This document shows, piece after piece, positions 18,335 through 25,266 of a stretch of DNA of 25,266 nt. The translations under genes and the position numbers were made by a program. The stretch's first letter is position 1, and each line of letters starts with the position of its first letter. The stretch is from Enterobacteriaceae bacterium UBA7338 (GTDB lineage: Bacteria > Pseudomonadota > Gammaproteobacteria > Enterobacterales > Enterobacteriaceae), in assembly GCA_002480085.1 (NCBI GenBank), contig DKPJ01000002.1:1-25266 (forward strand), in the 5' to 3' direction. Below the pieces are notes generated by a model. The model did not search any database. It was not told the origin of the DNA and saw only the letters and a list, made by a program, of their open reading frames with translations.

Positions 18335-18524
18335 CACCCAGAAGCGCTCCACCTTGCGAAACGCACGACTGCGAACGTCTCTGGTGACAGCCCAGGGGAT
18401 TCAGCCCCTGTAGCCGATGGCAAGCGTGGCCAGACGCTTTACCACCTCGGCGTTGTTCCCCCTCCTGTGCTCTCTGCGGACTGGCTCCTCAAGCACACTA
18501 ACCTGGACGACGCGCCTCTTCTGG
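18335..18524 (-). promoter_or_regulatory. Lysine riboswitch (L box) aptamer of lysC
   Basis: Read on the minus strand, the leader runs from CCAGAAGAGGCGCG (18524 down) to GCTTCTGGGTG (ending near 18335), which pair as the closing P1 stem. Between them are the conserved L-box elements GAGGAGCCAGTC, CGCCGAGGTG, and CGGCTACAGGGGCTGAATCC. This agrees closely with the E. coli lysC aptamer. The 18244-18334 region between aptamer and start codon is the expression platform, in E. coli switching ribosome binding and transcript stability when lysine binds. The leader is about 281 bases in all. Confidence 0.95.
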
Positions 18525-18525
18525 C

Positions 18526-18542
18526 TATTCCCATTGGGAATA
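18526..18542 (-). promoter_or_regulatory. Inverted repeat at the lysC promoter
   Basis: TATTCCC-ATT-GGGAATA is a perfect inverted repeat lying immediately upstream of the riboswitch 5' end, where the lysC transcription start and -10 region should be. It could be an operator (ArgP is known to act on lysC in E. coli) or the base of the leader RNA. I see no clear -10/-35 pair to decide. Confidence 0.4.
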
Positions 18543-18730
18543 CATACTTTGATGAACATAAGTAATTCTTTATAAATAAAGGTTTCTGGGGTGTGCTGTC
18601 AACGCTGCGGTTATGCGGATTTTTCATGTTCAGGGTTATCCCAGGAAAATAACTTATAAACGCTATACTTTGCCCTGTTCCGTTCTCATTAGCGCATGGC
18701 GACCCCGTTCGGGCAAAAGCATAAAAACCG

Positions 18731-18759
18731 TCACAATTTTTGCCCGCAGGCGCTACAAT
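18731..18759 (+). promoter_or_regulatory. Candidate pgi promoter
   Basis: TACAAT at 18754-18759 with TCACAA at 18731-18736 (17-base spacing) forms a weak sigma-70 promoter about 40 bases before the pgi start. A second -10-like TATACT is at 18664-18669. The remaining 18543-18730 region is AT-rich and holds nothing else I can support. Confidence 0.35.
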
Positions 18760-18797
18760 CGACCGCAGTTAGGATCCTAAATCAGAAGAGTATTGCT

Positions 18798-20444
18798 ATG
18801 AAAAATATCAACCCAACGCAGACTTCTGCCTGGCAGGCACTACAGAAACACTTCGATGAAATGAAAGAGGTCACTATCGCCGAGCTGTTCGCCAGCGATA
18901 GCGATCGCTTCAGCAAATTCTCCGCGACCTTCAACGATCAGATGCTGGTGGACTTCTCCAAAAACCGCATCAACGAAGAGACGCTTACAAAGCTGCTGGA
19001 CTTAGCGAAAGAGACCGAGCTGGCCGACGCGATCAAATCCATGTTCTCCGGCGAGAAGATTAACCGCACCGAAGATCGTGCGGTCCTGCACGTGGCGCTG
19101 CGTAACCGCAGCAACACGCCGATTATCGTCGATGGCAAAGACGTCATGCCGGAAGTGAACGCCGTGCTGGAGAAGATGAAAACCTTCTCTGAAGCCATCA
19201 TCTCCGGCCAGTGGAAAGGCTACACCGGTAAACCGATCACCGACGTGGTGAACATCGGTATCGGCGGCTCCGACCTCGGCCCGTTCATGGTGACCGAGGC
19301 GCTGCGCCCATACAAGAACCACCTGAATATGCACTTCGTCTCTAACGTTGACGGTACGCACATCGCCGAAGTGCTGAAGAAGGTTAACCCTGAATCTACG
19401 CTCTTCCTGGTGGCGTCTAAAACCTTCACCACCCAGGAGACCATGACCAACGCCCACAGCGCGCGCGACTGGTTCCTGAAAACGGCCGGTGACCAGCAGC
19501 ACGTGGCGAAACACTTTGCTGCACTCTCTACCAACGCGAAGGCGGTGGGCGAGTTTGGTATCGATACCGCCAACATGTTTGAGTTCTGGGACTGGGTTGG
19601 TGGCCGTTACTCCCTGTGGTCGGCGATTGGCCTGTCGATCATTCTCTCCGTGGGCTACGACAACTTTGTTGAGCTGCTCTCCGGCGCGCATGCCATGGAT
19701 CAGCACTTCGCCACCACCCCGGCAGAGAAGAACCTGCCGGTGCTGCTGGCGCTGATCGGTATCTGGTACAACAACTTCTTCGGCGCGGAGACGGAAGCGA
19801 TCCTGCCTTACGACCAGTATATGCACCGCTTCGCGGCCTACTTCCAGCAGGGCAACATGGAGTCTAACGGTAAGTACGTTGACCGTAACGGCAACGCCGT
19901 AGACTACCAGACCGGCCCAATCATCTGGGGTGAGCCAGGCACCAACGGCCAGCACGCCTTCTATCAGCTGATCCACCAGGGTACCAAGATGGTACCGTGC
20001 GACTTTATCGCCCCGGCTATCACCCATAACGCCCTGTCGGATCACCACCAGAAGCTGCTCTCTAACTTCTTCGCTCAGACTGAAGCGCTGGCGTTCGGTA
20101 AATCACGTGAGGTGGTTGAGCAGGAGTATCGCGACCAGGGTAAAGATCCGGCCTCGCTGGAACACGTTGTGCCGTTCAAGGTGTTTGAAGGCAATCGCCC
20201 GACTAACTCCATCCTGCTGCGTGAAATTACCCCGTTCAGCCTGGGATCGCTGATTGCGCTCTATGAACACAAAATCTTCACCCAGGGCGTAATTCTCAAT
20301 ATCTTCACCTTCGACCAGTGGGGCGTGGAGCTGGGTAAACAGCTGGCGAACCGTATTCTGCCGGAGCTGGGTGACGACAGCGATATCAGCAGCCACGACA
20401 GCTCGACTAACGGCTTAATTAACCGCTATAAGTCCTGGCGTTAA
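18798..20444 (+). CDS. pgi: Glucose-6-phosphate isomerase
   Basis: Pgi interconverts glucose 6-phosphate and fructose 6-phosphate, the branch point between glycolysis, gluconeogenesis and the pentose phosphate route. The 548-residue product reads like E. coli Pgi (549), lacking only the final Gly. Both family signatures are present: DWVGGRYSLWSAIG and FDQWGVELGKQLANRILPEL. The catalytic residues fall at the known positions: Glu355 (NMESNGK), His386 (GQHAFYQL) and Lys514 (ELGKQL). ATG 18798 has AGAAGAG at 18784-18790. An open frame extends upstream to 18696, but that part has no homology and includes the candidate promoter. It is monocistronic, with its own terminator. Confidence 0.98.
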   Translation: MKNINPTQTSAWQALQKHFDEMKEVTIAELFASDSDRFSKFSATFNDQMLVDFSKNRINEETLTKLLDLAKETELADAIKSMFSGEKINRTEDRAVLHVALRNRSNTPIIVDGKDVMPEVNAVLEKMKTFSEAIISGQWKGYTGKPITDVVNIGIGGSDLGPFMVTEALRPYKNHLNMHFVSNVDGTHIAEVLKKVNPESTLFLVASKTFTTQETMTNAHSARDWFLKTAGDQQHVAKHFAALSTNAKAVGEFGIDTANMFEFWDWVGGRYSLWSAIGLSIILSVGYDNFVELLSGAHAMDQHFATTPAEKNLPVLLALIGIWYNNFFGAETEAILPYDQYMHRFAAYFQQGNMESNGKYVDRNGNAVDYQTGPIIWGEPGTNGQHAFYQLIHQGTKMVPCDFIAPAITHNALSDHHQKLLSNFFAQTEALAFGKSREVVEQEYRDQGKDPASLEHVVPFKVFEGNRPTNSILLREITPFSLGSLIALYEHKIFTQGVILNIFTFDQWGVELGKQLANRILPELGDDSDISSHDSSTNGLINRYKSWR

Positions 20445-20471
20445 TATTACTTAAGTCATAATAAATATAAG

Positions 20472-20496
20472 TGCCGGCATAATGCCGGCATTTTTT
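20472..20496 (+). terminator. Rho-independent terminator of pgi
   Basis: TGCCGGCAT and ATGCCGGCA form a GC-rich stem with a tiny loop, followed by six T's. It starts about 27 bases after the pgi stop. Confidence 0.9.
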
Positions 20497-20774
20497 ATGG
20501 TTGTGAGTTTATTCTGAAAATCCGCAGTGGCGGGTTATTGCTTCACCACTTTTTTAGGAGTAAACGGATGTTGTAGTTTCTGAATTGTATTTTAACTGTT
20601 TGATTTATAGCATCATATAATAATTCTATGCTCAAATGGTCCTCTATTTCCATTTATCCTAAAACCTGCCTTCTAATTCCCTTTAACGCCAATCGCGCGG
20701 ATCGGTTGTGTATACTCGACTGCGCCTGACTCCGTTCAGGTAAATATCCATTCATTCAATGAAGGGAAATTGAT
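20497..20774 (+). other. AT-rich intergenic region and yjbE leader
   Basis: These 278 bases hold no gene I can support. Two -10-like boxes are seen: TATAAT (20616-20621) and TATACT (20711-20716), neither with a good -35, as expected for an activator-dependent promoter. yjbEFGH is known in E. coli to be activated by the Rcs phosphorelay, but I could not pick out a convincing RcsB box. CCTGA-CTCCGT-TCAGG (about 20725-20740) could form a small hairpin in the leader. Confidence 0.5.
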
Positions 20775-21017
20775 ATGCATAAAGTCCTGTATGGCATTTT
20801 TGCCATCACCGCGCTTGCGGCGACCTCTGCTTATGCCGCTCCGGTAGAAGTAGGTGACGCAGCAGGGTCGGCGGCAACGTCGGTCTCGGCGGGAAGCTCC
20901 TCCGCGACCAGCGTTAGCACCGTCAGCTCAGCGGTAGGGGTTGCCCTGGCGGCGACCGGTGGCGGCGACGGCTCCAATACCGGAACCACGACCACCACAA
21001 CGACCAGCACTCAGTAA
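20775..21017 (+). CDS. yjbE: Secreted Ser/Thr/Gly/Ala-rich protein YjbE
   Basis: An 80-residue exported protein, first gene of the exopolysaccharide-associated yjbEFGH operon. A signal peptide is clear (MHKVLYGIFAITALAATSAYA, cleaved after residue 21 or 22). The mature part is low-complexity: Ala, Gly, Ser, Val and Thr, ending in a run of seven Thr before STQ. It resembles GfcA-type proteins of group 4 capsule loci. Its exact role is not known. The ATG at 20775 follows GAAGGG. A hairpin with a short T tract lies between it and yjbF, so it is probably made in excess over the downstream genes. Confidence 0.9.
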   Translation: MHKVLYGIFAITALAATSAYAAPVEVGDAAGSAATSVSAGSSSATSVSTVSSAVGVALAATGGGDGSNTGTTTTTTTSTQ

Positions 21018-21036
21018 TCACCAGTGCTTTAACTCT

Positions 21037-21061
21037 AACCACACTTCGGTGTGGTTATTTT
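21037..21061 (+). terminator. Intra-operon terminator/attenuator between yjbE and yjbF
   Basis: AACCACAC-TTCG-GTGTGGTT followed by ATTTT is an 8-bp perfect stem with a stable TTCG tetraloop. The T tract is short and interrupted, so partial termination is likely, letting some transcripts continue into yjbFGH. Confidence 0.75.
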
Positions 21062-21079
21062 GCCCTCTGGAGAATTGTC

Positions 21080-21718
21080 GTGAAGCGACCGGGAATTATT
21101 CTGCTTTGTCTGCTGCTGCAGGCGTGCTCCGGCACGACTAAAGGGCTGGGCGGTGCGCTGTGGGACAGTCTATTTGGCACCCCCGGCGTGCATCTCACCG
21201 ATGAAGATATTCAGGATATGCCCTACGCCAGCCAGTATATGCAGCTGAACGGCGGTCCTCAGCTCTTTGTCGTGCTTGCCTTTTCCGAAAACGGCCAGCA
21301 GAAGTGGGCGACCCAGGACCAGTCTATTCTGGTGACCCAGCATGGTCGTCTCGTCAAAACCCAGCTTCCCGGCGATAACCTGCTTGAGGTGAACAACCTG
21401 GCGGCGGATCCGCTGATCGCACCGAACCGCATTACCGATGGCGCAGGCTGGACGCGAACCCTGGGCTGGACCGAGCATGGCCAGGTGCGCTACGCCACCG
21501 CCCGCTCGCAGTTCCGCTGGGCCGGGCAGGATACAGTCACGGTGGGCAGCGACGTCACCCTCGTACGCGTGCTGGAAGAGCAGGTTGAGACCGAGCAAAA
21601 AACCTGGACTAACCGTTTCTGGATAGACAGCGACGGGCAGATCCGGCGCTCGCTACAGTATCTTGGCGCGGAGTGGTTCCCGGTAGAGACCACGCTTATC
21701 AAGGCGGCAAAACAATGA
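21080..21718 (+). CDS. yjbF: Exopolysaccharide-associated lipoprotein YjbF
   Basis: A 212-residue lipoprotein of the YjbF/GfcB family. The lipobox LLQAC places the lipidated cysteine at residue 16, and the following Ser at +2 predicts sorting to the outer membrane. No further membrane segment is seen; the rest is a soluble periplasmic domain with many aromatic residues (for example GRTLGWTEHGQVRYATARSQ-like repeats in GAGWTRTLGW). The GTG at 21080 has CTGGAGA at 21067-21073. Its TGA overlaps the ATG of yjbG as ATGA, implying translational coupling. Expected to work with YjbG and YjbH in polysaccharide export; the molecular role is inferred from the operon. Confidence 0.93.
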   Translation: MKRPGIILLCLLLQACSGTTKGLGGALWDSLFGTPGVHLTDEDIQDMPYASQYMQLNGGPQLFVVLAFSENGQQKWATQDQSILVTQHGRLVKTQLPGDNLLEVNNLAADPLIAPNRITDGAGWTRTLGWTEHGQVRYATARSQFRWAGQDTVTVGSDVTLVRVLEEQVETEQKTWTNRFWIDSDGQIRRSLQYLGAEWFPVETTLIKAAKQ

Positions 21719-22452
21719 AGCTAACCATCATCGCCTCGCTGCTGTTAAGCCTTGCCTCCTCACTCGCTTTCGCGGCGGGCACCGTCAAAGTCTATACCCC
21801 AGAAAGCGCAGAGCCTAAGACGCTCACCGATGCCGCGCACCTCATCGATTTAGTGGGTCAGCCCCGGCTGGCCAACAGCTGGTGGCCGGGCGCGGTCATT
21901 AGTGAAAAGCAGTCTACCCAGCGCGAAGAGACGCGGCACCGGGCGCTGCTGGCGCGTCTGGCGGCCCTTGCTGCGGATGAAGAGGGGGACGATGCCGCCG
22001 CGATTAACGCTCTCCGTCAGCAGTTGCAGGGCATCAAGGTCACGGGACGCCAGCTGGTGCCCCTCGATCCGGATCGGGTCCGGGTGCAGCCTGGCGCAAA
22101 CCCGCCGCTGGAGGGGGAGTACACCCTGTGGGTCGGCACGCAGCCCTCTACGGTTACCGTGCTGGGGCTGGTGAGTAGCCCCGGCAAAAAACCGTTCACG
22201 CCGGGACGCGACGTGGCGGGATACCTTGATGAGATGGGCCTCCTCAGCGGGGCCGATCGCAATACGGCCTGGGTGATCTATCCCAATGGCCGCACTCAGA
22301 GCGTGCCGGTGGCCTACTGGAACAAACGCCATGTGGAACCGATGCCGGGCAGCACGATTTTTGTTGGCTTTGCTGAAAGCGTCTGGACGAAAAGCCGGGA
22401 CGGCATAAACGCCGATATTCTCACCTCCCTGACGCATCGGATACCGGATTAA
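21715..22452 (+). CDS. yjbG: Periplasmic GfcC-like protein YjbG
   Basis: A 245-residue periplasmic protein of the capsule-biosynthesis GfcC family. A signal peptide is clear (MKLTIIASLLLSLASSLAFA, cleaved after about residue 20). The C-terminal half, from about GEYTLWVGTQPSTVTVLGLV, resembles the beta-grasp region of GfcC-like polysaccharide export proteins. I place the start at ATG 21715, which overlaps the yjbF stop and directly precedes the signal peptide; upstream codons in frame belong to the end of yjbF. The stop TAA shares its last base with the ATG of yjbH. Function by family and operon only. Confidence 0.93.
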   Translation: MKLTIIASLLLSLASSLAFAAGTVKVYTPESAEPKTLTDAAHLIDLVGQPRLANSWWPGAVISEKQSTQREETRHRALLARLAALAADEEGDDAAAINALRQQLQGIKVTGRQLVPLDPDRVRVQPGANPPLEGEYTLWVGTQPSTVTVLGLVSSPGKKPFTPGRDVAGYLDEMGLLSGADRNTAWVIYPNGRTQSVPVAYWNKRHVEPMPGSTIFVGFAESVWTKSRDGINADILTSLTHRIPD

Positions 22453-24548
22453 TGAAGAAAATTTCTCTTTACAGCCTGCTGGCGCTCAGCGTCAGCGCCG
22501 CCTGCCATGCGGAAACGTATCCGGCGCCGTCAGGTCCTACCCAGACCGACTTCGGCGGCGTGGGGCTGCTGCAAACGCCTACCGCCCGGATGGCGCGTGA
22601 GGGTGAGATCAGTCTTAACTATCGCGATAACGATCAGTACCGCTACTACTCCGGCTCGATTCAACTCTTCCCCTGGCTGGAGACGACTCTGCGCTACACC
22701 GACGTGCGCACCCGGCAGTACAGCAGCGTGGATGCCTTCTCCGGCAATCAGACCTACAAAGACAAAGCATTCGACCTGAAGCTGCGCCTGTGGGAAGAGG
22801 GGGATTGGCTGCCGCAGGTGGCGGTGGGCGCGCGGGATATCGGCGGGACGGGGCTGTTCGATGCCGAATATCTTGTGGCCAGCAAGGCCTGGGGCCCGTT
22901 TGACTTTACCCTCGGGCTGGGCTGGGGCTACCTCGGCACGGCGGGCAATATTAAAAACCCGCTCTGCTCCTACGATGAGAAGTATTGCTACCGCGATAAC
23001 AGCTACAACCAGGCCGGCTCTATTGATAGTAGCCAGATGTTCCACGGCCCGGCATCGCTGTTTGGCGGCGTAGAGTACCAGACGCCATGGCAGCCGCTGC
23101 GCCTGAAGCTGGAGTATGAGGGCAACAACTATCAGCAGGATTTTGCCGGCCGCCTGCCGCAGCGCAGCAAGTTTAACGTCGGGGCAACCTACCGCGTGGC
23201 GGACTGGGCCGACGTTAACCTGAGCTACGAGCGCGGCAACACGGTGATGTTTGGCTTTACCCTGCACTCTAACTTCAACGACCTGCGTCCCTCTTACAAC
23301 GATAACGCCCGCCCGCAGTATGAGCCGCAGCCGCAGGACGCCATCATGCAGCACTCGGTGGTCGCCAATCAGCTGACGCAGCTGAAGTACAATGCCGGGC
23401 TGGCGGATCCGAAGATCCAGGTGAAAGGCGATACGCTGTACGTTACCGGCGAGCAGGTGAAGTACCGCAATACCGAAGAAGGAATTGAGCGGGCGAACCG
23501 GATTATCGCTAACGATCTGCCGGAGGGGGTAAAAACCATCCGCGTGACCGAAAACCGTCTCAACCTGCCGCAGGTGACCACCGAAACCGACGTAGCGAGC
23601 CTGCAACGCCATCTGGCGGGGGAGCCGCTGGGGCATGAGACGACCCTGGCGCAGAAACGCGTTGAGCCGGTGGTGCCAGAGAGCACCGAGCAGGGCTGGT
23701 ATATGGAGAAATCCCGCTTCGACTTCCATATCGATCCGGTGCTGAACCAGTCCGTAGGCGGCCCGGAGAGCTTCTATATGTACCAGCTTGGGGTAATGGC
23801 GACCGCCGATCTCTGGCTGACCGACCATCTGCTGACTACCGGCAGCCTGTTTGGCAACATTGCCAACAACTACGACAAGTTTAACTACACCGATCCGCCG
23901 GACGACTCCCATCTGCCGCGCGTGCGTACCCACGTGCGCGACTACGTGGCGAATAACTACTACGTCAACAACCTGCAGGCCAACTACTTCCAGTACCTTG
24001 GCAACGGCTTCTACGGCCAGGTGTACGGCGGCTATCTGGAGACGATGTACGGTGGGGCAGGGGCCGAGGTGCTCTGGCGGCCGGTGGACAGCAACTGGGC
24101 GTTTGGGATTGATGCCAACTACGTCAAGCAGCGCGACTGGCGCAGCCCGCAGGATATGATGAAGTTCACCGACTACAGCGCGAAGACTGGCCACCTGACC
24201 GCCTACTGGACACCCTCTTTCGCCCAGGACGTGCTGATTAAAGCCAGCGTCGGGCAGTATCTGGCGGGAGATAAGGGCGGCACGCTGGAGGTGTCGAAGC
24301 ACTTCGACAGTGGTGTCGTGGTTGGTACGTATGCCACGCTGACCAACGTATCGCCGGACGAATACGGGGAGGGGGATTTCACCAAGGGGGTCTACGTATC
24401 GATTCCGCTGGATCTCTTTACCTCCGGCCCAACCCGCAGCCGGGCGGCTATCGGCTGGACGCCGCTTACCCGCGACGGCGGTCAGCAGCTTGGACGTAAG
24501 TTCCAGCTGTATGACATGACCAGCGACCGCAGCGTGAACTTCCGCTAA
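22452..24548 (+). CDS. yjbH: Outer-membrane exopolysaccharide protein YjbH
   Basis: A 698-residue exported protein equal in length to E. coli YjbH, of the YjbH/GfcD family. The signal peptide is MKKISLYSLLALSVSAACHA, with ETYPAPSG after the likely cleavage; the Cys at 18 is not in a good lipobox. Many short amphipathic strands rich in Tyr, Trp and Gly (GWGYLG, LRLKLEYEGNNY, QVYGGYLETMYGG) indicate an outer-membrane beta-barrel protein, and the protein ends SDRSVNFR. Between the barrel-like halves, around residues 300-420, is a soluble-looking segment. The ATG overlaps the yjbG stop (TAATG). The family is linked to group 4-like polysaccharide export. A REP starts 6 bases after the stop. Confidence 0.94.
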   Translation: MKKISLYSLLALSVSAACHAETYPAPSGPTQTDFGGVGLLQTPTARMAREGEISLNYRDNDQYRYYSGSIQLFPWLETTLRYTDVRTRQYSSVDAFSGNQTYKDKAFDLKLRLWEEGDWLPQVAVGARDIGGTGLFDAEYLVASKAWGPFDFTLGLGWGYLGTAGNIKNPLCSYDEKYCYRDNSYNQAGSIDSSQMFHGPASLFGGVEYQTPWQPLRLKLEYEGNNYQQDFAGRLPQRSKFNVGATYRVADWADVNLSYERGNTVMFGFTLHSNFNDLRPSYNDNARPQYEPQPQDAIMQHSVVANQLTQLKYNAGLADPKIQVKGDTLYVTGEQVKYRNTEEGIERANRIIANDLPEGVKTIRVTENRLNLPQVTTETDVASLQRHLAGEPLGHETTLAQKRVEPVVPESTEQGWYMEKSRFDFHIDPVLNQSVGGPESFYMYQLGVMATADLWLTDHLLTTGSLFGNIANNYDKFNYTDPPDDSHLPRVRTHVRDYVANNYYVNNLQANYFQYLGNGFYGQVYGGYLETMYGGAGAEVLWRPVDSNWAFGIDANYVKQRDWRSPQDMMKFTDYSAKTGHLTAYWTPSFAQDVLIKASVGQYLAGDKGGTLEVSKHFDSGVVVGTYATLTNVSPDEYGEGDFTKGVYVSIPLDLFTSGPTRSRAAIGWTPLTRDGGQQLGRKFQLYDMTSDRSVNFR

Positions 24549-24554
24549 TGCTTA

Positions 24555-24580
24555 GCCGGGCGGCGCAACGCTGCCCGGCC
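24555..24580. repeat. REP element after yjbH
   Basis: GCCGGGCGGCGCAACGCTGC followed by CCGGCC is a REP palindrome with GCCGGGC/GCCCGGC arms. It lies between yjbH and the psiE promoter, where no classical T-tract terminator is seen. Confidence 0.85.
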
Positions 24581-24609
24581 ATACCATAAGTAAAGAATCT
24601 AGATCTGGA

Positions 24610-24629
24610 TCACACTTCTGCGCTATACA
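24610..24629 (+). promoter_or_regulatory. psiE promoter with CRP half-site
   Basis: A -10-like TATACA is at 24624-24629. Just upstream, TCACA (24610-24614) is a perfect right half of a CRP site, but its left half is poor (CTAGA instead of TGTGA). No good -35 box is seen, as expected for an activated promoter. In E. coli psiE is activated by PhoB and repressed by cAMP-CRP; I could not identify a clear Pho box here. Confidence 0.4.
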
Positions 24630-24659
24630 TAGAGCTCGCCACTGAGAATGAGGTGCCGT

Positions 24660-25070
24660 ATGACATCGCTTATTCGTCCACGCGTTGAGTTCATCTCCAC
24701 CATCCTGCAGACCGTGCTGAATCTTGGGCTGCTGAGCCTTGGCCTGATCCTGGTGGTCTTTCTCAGTAAAGAGACGGTGCACCTTGCGGACGTGCTCTTT
24801 GCGCCCGAGCAGACCAGCAAATATGAGCTGGTTGAGGGGCTGGTGGTCTACTTTCTCTACTTCGAATTTATCGCCCTGATTGTTAAATATTTTCAGTCCG
24901 GTTTTCACTTCCCGCTGCGCTACTTTGTCTATATCGGGATCACCGCCATCGTGCGGCTGATCATTGTCGATCATAAAACGCCGCTGGACGTGCTGATCTA
25001 CTCCGGCGCAATCCTGCTGCTGGTCATCACCCTCTGGCTCTGCAACTCGAAACGGCTGAAGCGGGAGTAA
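24660..25070 (+). CDS. psiE: Phosphate-starvation-inducible membrane protein PsiE
   Basis: A 136-residue inner-membrane protein with four hydrophobic segments (about 13-37, 53-76, 82-102 and 108-128), nearly identical to E. coli PsiE in length and sequence. Induced by phosphate starvation in E. coli; its biochemical role is unknown. ATG 24660 (MTSLIRPRVEF) is preferred because TGAGG at 24649-24653 is well placed. An in-frame ATG at 24648 would add MRCR but overlaps that ribosome binding site. The stop is followed after 4 bases by a BIME array. Confidence 0.95.
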   Translation: MTSLIRPRVEFISTILQTVLNLGLLSLGLILVVFLSKETVHLADVLFAPEQTSKYELVEGLVVYFLYFEFIALIVKYFQSGFHFPLRYFVYIGITAIVRLIIVDHKTPLDVLIYSGAILLLVITLWLCNSKRLKRE

Positions 25071-25074
25071 AAAT

Positions 25075-25266
25075 GCCGGGCGGCGCTGCGTTTGCCCGGC
25101 CTACGGCGGGCGCGGTGCAGTTTGTAGGCCCGCGTAAGCGAAGCGCCACCGGGCGTGACGGTGCAGATGCTGCAACGCCGGGCGGCGCTGCGTTTGCCCG
25201 GCCTACGGCGGGCGCGGTGCGGTTTGTAGGCCCGCGTAAGCGAAGCGCCACCGGGCATGACGGTGC
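25075..25266. repeat. Tandem BIME array after psiE (cut by window edge)
   Basis: Two copies of a 90-base BIME, at 25075-25164 and 25177-25266, repeat with a 102-base period and differ at two positions by my comparison (A/G in the GTGCAGTTTG segment and G/A in GGGCGTGACG). Each copy has two inverted REP units (GCCGGGCGGCGCTGCG... and ...AAGCGCCACCGGGC). The second copy ends at the last base of the window, so the array may continue. Confidence 0.92.

Noticed and set aside
18696..18797. In-frame N-terminal extension of pgi (34 codons)
   Set aside because: Family homology begins at MKNINP (18798), which has its own ribosome site; the upstream part covers the probable promoter.
19002..20048. 348-codon open frame antisense to pgi
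   Set aside because: Lies wholly inside a highly conserved gene, has shadow-type composition and no start signals.
20640..20710. Possible RcsB box upstream of yjbE
   Set aside because: ATCCTAAA and AATTCTATG resemble half-sites only; no convincing full match to the RcsAB consensus could be aligned.
22530..24302. 590-codon open frame antisense to yjbH
   Set aside because: It is a shadow of the GC-rich, codon-biased yjbH frame; no ribosome site, and the His/Val/Arg-rich composition is typical of reverse-frame translation.
25075..25266. Tandem repeats considered as a CRISPR array
   Set aside because: The repeated unit is a 90-base BIME of inverted REPs with near-identical whole copies, not short repeats with unique spacers.

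Overview
This window looks like chromosome of an enteric gammaproteobacterium (family Enterobacteriaceae, near Escherichia, Salmonella and Enterobacter). The protein sequences and gene order follow the metA-aceBAK-iclR-metH-yjbB-rluF-yjbD-lysC-pgi-yjbEFGH-psiE region that I know from E. coli, and REP/BIME palindromes typical of enterics sit between genes. Species cannot be fixed from the sequence alone. Several E. coli K-12 genes are missing from their usual places: arpA between aceK and iclR, pepE between yjbB and rluF, and, if the first 21 bases are an rrn terminator, yjaA/yjaB before metA.

Layout. Bases 1-21 look like the right half of an rrn T2-type terminator, followed by a REP. metA (homoserine O-succinyltransferase) lies behind four tandem MetJ boxes. 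The glyoxylate operon aceBAK (malate synthase, isocitrate lyase, isocitrate dehydrogenase kinase/phosphatase) follows, with its repressor gene iclR convergent to it. metH (cobalamin-dependent methionine synthase) is divergent from iclR, has a MetR-like site, and is preceded by a possible 24-codon leader ORF. Between metH and yjbB is an AT-richer Abi-like gene with an RX4H (HEPN-type) motif. Between yjbB (Na/Pi-type transporter with PhoU-like tail) and rluF is a HigB/HigA-type toxin-antitoxin pair in place of pepE. rluF converges on yjbD with no gap. panS and lysC are on the minus strand, and lysC has a lysine riboswitch leader. pgi, the exopolysaccharide operon yjbEFGH and psiE complete the window, which ends inside a tandem BIME array.

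How the genes work together. Three metabolic themes share the core: methionine (metA under MetJ, metH under MetR), acetate/fatty-acid growth through the glyoxylate bypass (aceBA, with AceK setting flux at isocitrate dehydrogenase and IclR controlling the operon and itself), and lysine/aspartate-family supply (lysC under its riboswitch). yjbEFGH encodes a secreted small protein, a lipoprotein, a periplasmic GfcC-like protein and an outer-membrane barrel protein linked to exopolysaccharide. The accessory content is the Abi-like gene and the toxin-antitoxin pair, which flank yjbB on both sides.

The most notable non-gene signals are: a REP that supplies the last 13 codons of aceK; a perfect 10-bp hairpin that buries the yjbD ribosome binding site; a 16-bp palindrome containing the stop codons of both rluF and yjbD; and a pattern of REP units starting 4-10 bases after stop codons. 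I see no CRISPR array, insertion sequence, tRNA gene or complete rRNA gene, and no clearly unprecedented multi-gene system. The best candidates for new biology are the Abi-like gene and the yjbD hairpin.
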